This document shows positions 1 to 5,358 of a stretch of 17,995 nucleotides of DNA, piece after piece. How positions within the stretch are numbered: position 1 is the first letter of the stretch; each line of letters starts with the position of its first letter. The notes beneath the pieces are model-generated. The model did not search any database, had not been told where the DNA came from, and saw only the letters and a program-made list of their open reading frames with translations. The translations under genes were made by a program, and so were the position numbers. Origin of the DNA: RGIG3009 sp045596745 (GTDB taxonomy: Bacteria > Bacillota > Clostridia > Oscillospirales > Acutalibacteraceae); NCBI GenBank assembly GCA_045596745.1, contig JAZODA010000093.1:1-17995 (forward strand), written 5' to 3'.

Positions 1-240
1 GGCGGAAACCACCGAACTGTTCACCGCCGTCATAACGGAAACGCCGAGAAAATTGAAAACGGCTGACAGAGCGACGGCAGCTTTGGGCGGTAGGGCGCGG
101 GTGGCGATACAGGTGGCTACCGCATTGGGGGCGTCGGTCCACCCGTTGACAAACATAACGCCCACTGTCAGAAAAAGCGTAGTTGCCAGCAACGGTCGGG
201 TAAGTAGCTGATGAAAAACAGAAAACAAATCCAAATTCAA
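1..240 (-). CDS. PiT-family inorganic phosphate transporter, N-terminal fragment
   Basis: Integral membrane permease expected to take up inorganic phosphate by ion symport. Only the first 80 codons lie in the window; the rest continues past the left edge. The minus-strand translation contains the PiT signature at residues 27-43 (GVMFVNGWTDAPNAVAT), then a second hydrophobic segment with VFNFLG at residues 61-66, as in other members. No ATG is available: the frame is closed upstream by a TAG, and the best start is a TTG at 240 (MNLDLF...), preceded by GGTGAT about six bases upstream. The gene is transcribed divergently from the spoIIQ-like gene. I could not find a convincing promoter for it. 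The family is clear; the exact start and true substrate are inferred. Confidence 0.82.
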   Translation of the reverse strand, partial: MNLDLFSVFHQLLTRPLLATTLFLTVGVMFVNGWTDAPNAVATCIATRALPPKAAVALSAVFNFLGVSVMTAVNSSVVSA

Positions 241-268
241 GGTATCACCACACAGCGTTGTCTGGAAT

Positions 269-297
269 GCATAAGTGCTGCGAATCGGCGCATACTA
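269..297 (+). promoter_or_regulatory. Sigma-G/sigma-F-like forespore promoter of the spoIIQ-like gene
   Basis: GCATA at 269-273 and CATACTA at 291-297 are separated by 17 bases. This fits the sigma-G consensus (GNATR, about 18, CATNNTA), whose -35 overlaps that of sigma-F. Transcription would start near 304, leaving about 20 bases of leader before the GTG at 326. No sigma-A-type promoter was seen in front of this gene. The match is by eye; sigma-F, which drives spoIIQ in Bacillus subtilis, would be the alternative, but the -10 fits sigma-G better. Confidence 0.5.
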
Positions 298-325
298 CCG
301 ATAAAGCGACAGGAGGTTACGTATT

Positions 326-1033
326 GTGAAAAAAGAATATACAGCGGAAGATACACCGAAAAAGAGCGGAAGAGCATTTTATATTGCGCTGGCGGTTTGC
401 TTGGTATCGGTGTGCGGCGTGGCGGTTTCAGGGTTCGTTACCGGACTCGCCACCGACACCGACAAAACACAGGGGAGTACGGCTTCTCGTACCACGCAGA
501 CGACCACCAAAGCCCAGCAGGTTGTCATCCCGGCAACCGATGTCAAGGACGATCGCACCACGACAACAACACCGACAACAGCTACCACACCGACCACAAC
601 CACCACAGCGGACGGTATGTTTGTGCTGCCTGCGTCTAACCGTGTGTTGTGCCCGTTCAGCGATTCGCTTGTGTACTCCGAGACCTTGGAGGAGTGGGTT
701 ACGCATAACGGCGTAGACTTTTCCGCCGAACAAGGCTCGCAGGTGAAAGTAATTGCTGCCGGTACGGTGGTTCGTGTGTACAACGATGCGTTGTGGGGAG
801 ATACGGTTGAGGTTGACCACGGCGGGAAAGTCGTTTCCCGTTACTGCGGTGTCAAAGCTGCCGGTATTGCCGAGGGGCAAACGGTAAAGATGGGACAGGT
901 GATTGGCACGGTCACGGAAATTCCTGCCGAAGTGCTTATGGAGTCGCATATGCACCTGGAAGTGCTCGCTAATGATAATTATGTCGACCCGTTGCTGCTT
1001 ATTCGCGGCGAAACGGTGAATGCTGCTAAGTAA
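326..1033 (+). CDS. spoIIQ: SpoIIQ-like membrane-anchored LytM/M23 peptidase-family protein
   Basis: Probable forespore protein of the engulfment/SpoIIIA channel complex. The 235-residue protein has a short cytoplasmic tail, one membrane segment (about residues 18-40), a Thr-rich linker (about 48-95) and a C-terminal LytM/M23 domain (about 105-225). The zinc-site pattern is complete: H127 and D131 in THNGVDF, and H208/H210 in SHMHLEV. The phrase ETLEEWVTHNGVDF resembles clostridial SpoIIQ, and the length suits it. The start is GTG at 326, with AGGAGG at 311-316 and nine bases between. It stands alone, diverging from the phosphate transporter, behind a sigma-G/F-like promoter. A generic M23 endopeptidase is the alternative, as the family is broad; the promoter and anchor-linker-LytM order favour SpoIIQ. 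Confidence 0.68.
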   Translation: MKKEYTAEDTPKKSGRAFYIALAVCLVSVCGVAVSGFVTGLATDTDKTQGSTASRTTQTTTKAQQVVIPATDVKDDRTTTTTPTTATTPTTTTTADGMFVLPASNRVLCPFSDSLVYSETLEEWVTHNGVDFSAEQGSQVKVIAAGTVVRVYNDALWGDTVEVDHGGKVVSRYCGVKAAGIAEGQTVKMGQVIGTVTEIPAEVLMESHMHLEVLANDNYVDPLLLIRGETVNAAK

Positions 1034-1083
1034 AATGCCCGCCCTCGGAAACCGATATGCTCGGAACGGCAAGAGGGGCAGAA

Positions 1084-1113
1084 AAAGGCTGTGACATTTC
1101 TGTCACAGCCTTT
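1084..1113. terminator. Bidirectional rho-independent terminator between convergent genes
   Basis: A perfect 13-bp stem (1084-1096 with 1101-1113, AAAGGCTGTGACA and its complement) closes a TTTC loop. Read on the minus strand it is followed by five T, so it should end the dehydrogenase transcript well. On the plus strand the tail is TTTCTT, serving the spoIIQ-like gene. Confidence 0.85.
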
Positions 1114-1121
1114 CTTCGTAC

Positions 1122-1880
1122 TTATACAGCGGAGAATTTCATCAGCAGACGATGCGGGACAAACTTGGCGAGTACACGGTAGACCTTGTACAGCGCACGG
1201 TTGGTGTACCAGGCTTTTCCGCGAAGCAGGCGGCTGAGCGAAGTTTTTGCCACTTTGTCTGCCCGACAGTAAGGGAGCGTCTGGAACGTTTTGGAGTTTC
1301 CGGTGATGTCGGCAACCTCTAAAAACTCCGTCGCCATCGGGCCGGGGCAGACGGCCAGCACGTTGATTTTTTGCTTTTTGAGTTCCACACGCAGTGCCTG
1401 AGAAAAACTGGTGACGTAGGCTTTGGTGGAACAGTACACAGCCATACGCGGCGTGGGGACATATGAAGCGATGGAACTGACATTGAGGATGCCTGCACCC
1501 GCCTGCATATGGGGGAGGGTAAGGGACGTGACGGCGGTGAGGGCACGACAGTTAAGATCCACCATACCGACTTGACCCTCCATCGGCATTTCGGCAACGT
1601 TACCCAGTTTTCCGTAACCGGCGTTGTTGATAAGAATACGCACCGAAGCGTTCTGTTCTTTCAGAATGTCGCGGTAGCGGTTAAGATCCTCGGGGTTGCA
1701 CAAATCCAGCGAAAGCAGGCGGAACGTTTTGTCGGGATAGTCGGCGGCGATAGCCTCCAGACGATCTTTGCGGCGTGCGACCAACCAGATTTCATCCAGC
1801 GCGGGGGACTGCAGCACGACCTGACGAACATATTCTTTTCCCAAGCCGGAAGAGGCTCCGGTAATAACGGCGATATTCAT
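1122..1880 (-). CDS. Short-chain dehydrogenase/reductase (SDR family)
   Basis: NAD(P)-dependent oxidoreductase of unknown substrate, 252 residues, typical of classical SDRs. Visible motifs are the cofactor-binding TGASSGLG at 7-14, NNAG at 85-88, catalytic S136, and the YCSTK active site with Y149 and K153; PG at 179-180 follows the last core strand. The C-terminal extension (RALYKVYRVLAKFVPHRLL, about 228-246) is basic and amphipathic, as in many clostridial DltE-like SDRs. I chose the ATG at 1880 because AGGAG lies seven bases before it on the minus strand; a longer reading from 1910 has no ribosome site and would begin inside the -10 region. It is a single gene converging on spoIIQ. The family is certain; the substrate cannot be read from sequence. 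Confidence 0.88.
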   Translation of the reverse strand: MNIAVITGASSGLGKEYVRQVVLQSPALDEIWLVARRKDRLEAIAADYPDKTFRLLSLDLCNPEDLNRYRDILKEQNASVRILINNAGYGKLGNVAEMPMEGQVGMVDLNCRALTAVTSLTLPHMQAGAGILNVSSIASYVPTPRMAVYCSTKAYVTSFSQALRVELKKQKINVLAVCPGPMATEFLEVADITGNSKTFQTLPYCRADKVAKTSLSRLLRGKAWYTNRALYKVYRVLAKFVPHRLLMKFSAV

Positions 1881-1900
1881 ATAACCACTCCTTTGCATTG

Positions 1901-1929
1901 AGTATGCCATAAAACGGAGCGGATGTAAA
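1901..1929 (-). promoter_or_regulatory. Sigma-A-type promoter for the SDR gene
   Basis: On the minus strand, TTTACA (complement of 1924-1929) and CATACT (complement of 1901-1906) are separated by exactly 17 bases. This gives a short leader before the ATG at 1880. It is divergent to the rlmB promoter in the same intergenic region. Confidence 0.55.
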
Positions 1930-1979
1930 GTTTTTTTGCGAAAGTGTGAAAATCGGGACTTCCCTTTTATGATATTGTA

Positions 1980-1988
1980 TGTTATACT
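1980..1988 (+). promoter_or_regulatory. Extended -10 promoter for rlmB
   Basis: TGTTATACT (1980-1988) is an extended -10 (TG-N-TATACT). The region 17 bases upstream (TTCCCT, 1960-1965) is a poor -35, which is common when the -10 is extended. The start of transcription would be near 1995, about 30 bases before the ATG. Confidence 0.5.
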
Positions 1989-2023
1989 GATTCATTATAA
2001 GGGAAAATGTGAGGTTTTGGCGT

Positions 2024-2791
2024 ATGCAGGAAGCGGAGGTTACCCGCACAGACGATCGCATCGTAGGTCGTAATGCCGTTATGGAGGCTCTGCGTTCGGG
2101 TCGCACACTGGACAGTGTGTGGATTGCGAGCGGAGATCGTGGCGGCAGCCTCGGTGTCATCCGTGCGAAGTGCAAGGATGCCGGTATCCCTGTCAAGGAT
2201 GTGGACGTCCGCAAACTGGATAACTTGTGCAACAATCACCAGGGCGTGATTGCTTTTGCCGCCTGCAAGGAATATGCCACGGTCGAAGACATTTTCGCAC
2301 GTGCCGAAGAAGCAGGTCAGCCGCCGTTTATTTTGGTGTGTGACGGTCTGGAGGATGCCCATAATTTGGGCGCGGTACTCCGCTCGGCCGAGGCCGCCGG
2401 TTGCCATGGCGTTATCATTCCGAAGCGCCGTTCGGTTGGTTTGAATGCCACGGTGGCAAAAACCTCTGCCGGTGCGGTGGAATATGTGCCTGTTGCGCGT
2501 GTTTCTAACCTCACAGAAACGCTCCGTCGCCTGAAAGAACGCGGAGTTTGGGTATATGGTCTGGATATGGACGGCAGTCCGTGGTGCCAGACGGATATGA
2601 CCGGCGCGGTGGCGCTGGTTGTTGGCTCGGAAGGCCATGGCATCAGTCGTTTGGTGCGTGAGCAGTGCGACTGCATCCTTTCCTTGCCGATGTGCGGTAA
2701 TATCAATTCGCTCAACGCGTCGGTTGCTTGCGGTATTATTGTGTACGAAGTGACTCGCCAGCGCTTGGGTATGAAGTCTTTTATGGGGTGA
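2024..2791 (+). CDS. rlmB: 23S rRNA 2'-O-ribose methyltransferase RlmB (SpoU/TrmH family)
   Basis: SPOUT methyltransferase that in characterised RlmB methylates the 2'-OH of G2251 in the 23S rRNA peptidyl-transferase region using SAM. The 255-residue product has the short N-terminal substrate-binding domain (DRIVGRNAVMEAL, 11-23) and all three SpoU motifs: motif 1 around 108-121 (DGLEDAHNLGAVLRSA, N114, R120), motif 2 ALVVGSEGHGIS at 197-208 (E203) and motif 3 LPMCGNINSLNASVA at 221-235. The ATG at 2024 is preferred, with GTGAGG nine bases upstream. A GTG at 2009 would add five residues and also has a plausible site, so the start is uncertain by 15 bases. The next gene begins five bases after the stop, so the two are almost certainly cotranscribed. 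Confidence 0.92.
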   Translation: MQEAEVTRTDDRIVGRNAVMEALRSGRTLDSVWIASGDRGGSLGVIRAKCKDAGIPVKDVDVRKLDNLCNNHQGVIAFAACKEYATVEDIFARAEEAGQPPFILVCDGLEDAHNLGAVLRSAEAAGCHGVIIPKRRSVGLNATVAKTSAGAVEYVPVARVSNLTETLRRLKERGVWVYGLDMDGSPWCQTDMTGAVALVVGSEGHGISRLVREQCDCILSLPMCGNINSLNASVACGIIVYEVTRQRLGMKSFMG

Positions 2792-2796
2792 CACGA

Positions 2797-5163
2797 ATGA
2801 AAAAGCGAGACGACGTTCAGAAAAATGAATATGTCGCACGGCATGCCGCTCCGGGTTCTGTTACGGAAGAGCAGTCGAACACGACGGAGTTTCCGTCGAT
2901 TGGTGAAGCGCCTGAAAGCGATGCGGATATGCACATTGTCGCGGAAGAGCCGAGTGCACCTGCCGCACCTGTTGCCGAAAAGAAAAAGCGCGGTGGGCTG
3001 TTTGGCTGGTTCCGCAAAAAGAATAAGTCCGCTGCGGAAGAGGATATCTACCTGGTAGAGGAAAACGAACCGGTGGATGACGAGCCCGAAGAGATTGAGC
3101 CGATTCCGGATGATACGCGCGAGATTATTCTGCGTGACGGTGAAATCGAAAAAACGCAGGTTATCGAAATGGCGGAAGAAGGCGGCAGTCATCTGGTCGA
3201 GGATGAGGCTACCCAGCTGATGCTGGACGGCTTTGCAGATGAGGAAGAGGAGAGCGAGCCGCAGCCCGGTCCGGAAGAAACGCTGCGCCGTATCCGTCAG
3301 GAAAAGATTCAGGATTTCTCGCTGCGTCGCGAACAGCACGAGCGTGAGGCAGAGCAGGGAGGGGAAGCACAGCCGGAAGAAGAGGTTGTGGTGGATCCTG
3401 TGGAAGAAACGGTGCCCGAAGAAGACGGCGAACCGGTTCAGGAAACAATGGAAACGCTGCCGCTGACGGTAGTACGCCAGCAACTGCTTGCCCAGCATCG
3501 TCGCTCGGGTGTGACGCTGTTGCTGAGCATCATTGTGGAAGCGGTGCTGCTTTTGATTGCACTGCTGTCGCGTACGTCTCCGACGCTGTCGATGGAACCG
3601 CTGTCGTATCTGATTTTGAATGCGGTGCTGTTCCTGGTTCTTATGATTGTTTGCGGCGGTCATATTAAAGGTGGTTTTGCGGCGCTGTTTGCCCGTCGTC
3701 GTGTAACGACCGAAGCTGTGGTGACGATTACCGCCTGTTTGACGCTGATTCATACGGTGCTGCAGGCACTGAATGTGACCGATATCGTCGATGGTGTTTC
3801 TTCGCTGTTGACATCGGTTGCCGGTTTGGGTTTGCTGGCGTTGCAGCTGACGCATCGGTTTGAAATCAACCGCGCCGGTAACGATTTGAACATTATGATT
3901 GCATCCGGCGAAAAGCTGGCTGCCAAGCGTATCGAAAGCAACGTTATCGCCGAAGAAATCGGTCGTCCCGCGGTGGCGATTGGTATCCCGCGTGTTGGAT
4001 ATTTCCGCCGCACCGAGCAGGCGGAAAACTATATCGCCGATTCCCGCACCTACGATCCTGCGGCAGGCTTCCTGCGTTGGTATCTGCCGATTGTGGCAGG
4101 CGTTTCGTTTGTGAGTGCGGTGGTGTATCTGATTCTGAACGGCTTTACCGCCGGCGTGACGGCGCTGTCGTTGTTCTGCGGTATGTTTGTTATTGCACTG
4201 CCTGTACCGCTGCTCTTTACGCTGTATGCGGCTCTGTCCGCTGTCAGCCGTAAATCCCGCGAGCAGGGAACGGCCATCGCCGGTTACCGCGCGGTGGAGA
4301 CCTTTGGCAACGTGCATGCGGTGGCTCTGGATGCAATGGAGCTGTTCCCCGAGAGCAGTGTGCAGCTGCACGGCATTAAGACGTTCTCCGGCACTCGAAT
4401 TGACGAGGCGATTCTGGATGCGGCTTCGGTTTCGATTCGTGCGGGCGGTCCGCTGTCCCACGTGTTCCGCCGTATGATTCTCGGCAAGGTGGATATGCTG
4501 CACGAGGTGGATACGCTTGTGTATGAGCAGGATATGGGCTTGTCCGGTTGGATTAGCGGTCGCCGTATTCTGATTGGTAACCGCCGCCTGTTGGATAACC
4601 ACGGTATTGACATTCCCTCGCGCGATTATGAGGAGCGCTATGCAAAGAACGGTCGCCAGCTGGTGTATCTTTCCATCGCGGGTGAACTGTCTGCGATGTT
4701 CGTTGTGAGCTATCTCGCGGATCCGTCGGTGCGCCGCGTGCTGAAGTCGATGACCGATCGTCACATCACGCTGCTGGTTCGCACCTGCGATCAGAACGTT
4801 ACCGAACAGCTGATTACCGAAGTGTTTGGTCTAAACGGATACTATGTTGAGCTGCTTAACGCACCTGCAGGTCGTTCGTTTGAACAGTTGGTAACGGGTG
4901 TAACGCCTGCCGAACCGGCACAGATTGTGTCGCGTCAGGGCTCGCTCGGTATGCTGATGGCGTTTGCGCGCTGCCGTCGTTTGCGCTCGGGTGTCCGCTT
5001 CTTTGCGGTGCTTCAGGCCATCCTCGGTCTGCTCGGTTTGCTGTTGGTAGCGTCGGCGGTGTTCTTCGGTGGGGCGCTGTTCCCGGCGTTGGATGCGGTA
5101 AAATTCCTGGGCTTGACCACGATTGCGTCGGCGATTCTGGCAACGCTGTTTGTGCGTAACTGA
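2797..5163 (+). CDS. P1B-type ATPase-like membrane protein with degenerate catalytic motifs
   Basis: Function unknown. The 788-residue protein has an acidic cytoplasmic N-terminus (about 1-225), then helices in the 4+2+2 plan of P1B ATPases: about 239-257, 270-288, 305-324, 332-351; 427-448, 453-481; 732-757, 762-785. The stretch 486-512 (KSREQGTAI...HAVALD) aligns with the P1B segment leading to DKTGT, and 581-595 (GLSGWISGRRILIGN) with the N-domain glycine motif. Catalytic motifs are lost: D512 is followed by AMEL instead of KTGT; the CPC helix reads LPVP; HP is GP (551-552); TGD is T663-C664-D665; GDGxND is absent; and the loop before helix 5 is too short for an actuator domain with TGE. 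The ATG at 2797 has GGGGTG six bases upstream. It follows rlmB directly and ends at a strong terminator. I infer a non-pumping pseudoenzyme, perhaps a scaffold or sensor. Confidence 0.75.
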   Translation: MKKRDDVQKNEYVARHAAPGSVTEEQSNTTEFPSIGEAPESDADMHIVAEEPSAPAAPVAEKKKRGGLFGWFRKKNKSAAEEDIYLVEENEPVDDEPEEIEPIPDDTREIILRDGEIEKTQVIEMAEEGGSHLVEDEATQLMLDGFADEEEESEPQPGPEETLRRIRQEKIQDFSLRREQHEREAEQGGEAQPEEEVVVDPVEETVPEEDGEPVQETMETLPLTVVRQQLLAQHRRSGVTLLLSIIVEAVLLLIALLSRTSPTLSMEPLSYLILNAVLFLVLMIVCGGHIKGGFAALFARRRVTTEAVVTITACLTLIHTVLQALNVTDIVDGVSSLLTSVAGLGLLALQLTHRFEINRAGNDLNIMIASGEKLAAKRIESNVIAEEIGRPAVAIGIPRVGYFRRTEQAENYIADSRTYDPAAGFLRWYLPIVAGVSFVSAVVYLILNGFTAGVTALSLFCGMFVIALPVPLLFTLYAALSAVSRKSREQGTAIAGYRAVETFGNVHAVALDAMELFPESSVQLHGIKTFSGTRIDEAILDAASVSIRAGGPLSHVFRRMILGKVDMLHEVDTLVYEQDMGLSGWISGRRILIGNRRLLDNHGIDIPSRDYEERYAKNGRQLVYLSIAGELSAMFVVSYLADPSVRRVLKSMTDRHITLLVRTCDQNVTEQLITEVFGLNGYYVELLNAPAGRSFEQLVTGVTPAEPAQIVSRQGSLGMLMAFARCRRLRSGVRFFAVLQAILGLLGLLLVASAVFFGGALFPALDAVKFLGLTTIASAILATLFVRN

Positions 5164-5182
5164 GTCTTTGCGAATATCGATT

Positions 5183-5215
5183 CCCCTCTGCCTCAGGGCA
5201 GAGGGGGATTTTTTT
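5183..5215 (+). terminator. Rho-independent terminator of the rlmB operon
   Basis: A 10-bp GC-rich stem (5183-5192 CCCCTCTGCC with 5197-5206) and TCAG tetraloop are followed by a run of seven T at 5209-5215. This ends transcription between the P-type ATPase-like gene and the EF-G paralogue. Confidence 0.92.
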
Positions 5216-5235
5216 GTTTTGTCTGCAAAATATGG

Positions 5236-5264
5236 TTGAAATTTCGAAATGTATAGGTTATAAT
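5236..5264 (+). promoter_or_regulatory. Strong sigma-A promoter of the EF-G paralogue
   Basis: TTGAAA at 5236-5241 and a perfect TATAAT at 5259-5264 are spaced by 17 bases, a near-consensus housekeeping promoter. It predicts a leader of about 88 bases before the GTG at 5359, which contains the inverted repeat at 5320-5342. Confidence 0.85.
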
Positions 5265-5319
5265 AAACAAAGAACAATGTTACACTTGAAAGTTTTTGTG
5301 TATTATTGTCAAATTTGCA

Positions 5320-5342
5320 CGGTATCACAAGCTGTGATACCG
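5320..5342 (+). repeat. Perfect 10-bp inverted repeat in the leader of the EF-G paralogue
   Basis: CGGTATCACA (5320-5329) and its exact complement (5333-5342) flank a three-base AGC. The repeat lies inside the predicted leader and abuts the GGAAAGGGG ribosome site (5342-5350). It has no T run, so it is not a terminator. It could be an RNA hairpin tuning translation, an mRNA-stabilising element, or a DNA operator for a dimeric regulator placed about 55 bases after the predicted start of transcription. Confidence 0.6.
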
Positions 5343-5358
5343 GAAAGGGGAGTCCTCT

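Noticed and set aside
540..605. Short-period ACA/ACC-rich repeat, considered as a tandem repeat element
   Set aside because: It is the codon run of the Thr-rich linker in the spoIIQ-like protein, with no exact unit repeated.
211..639. Open frame starting at 211 and overlapping the spoIIQ-like gene in another frame
   Set aside because: It lacks a ribosome site and its late part is His/Asp/Thr noise caused by the Thr-codon repeats of the spoIIQ linker.
2317..4764. 815-codon open frame on the minus strand opposite the pseudo-ATPase gene
   Set aside because: It is rich in His, Arg, Gln and Asn with no recognisable domain, as expected for the reverse of a GC-biased gene. It also crosses rlmB, the intergenic gap and the next gene without regard to their borders.
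5286..5306. Second promoter TTGAAA ... TATTAT upstream of the EF-G paralogue
   Set aside because: The spacer is only nine bases, too short for sigma-A; the promoter at 5236-5264 is far better.
5320..5342. Inverted repeat considered as a transcription terminator or attenuator
   Set aside because: It has no T run and no alternative pairing that I could see, so it is listed as an inverted repeat only.
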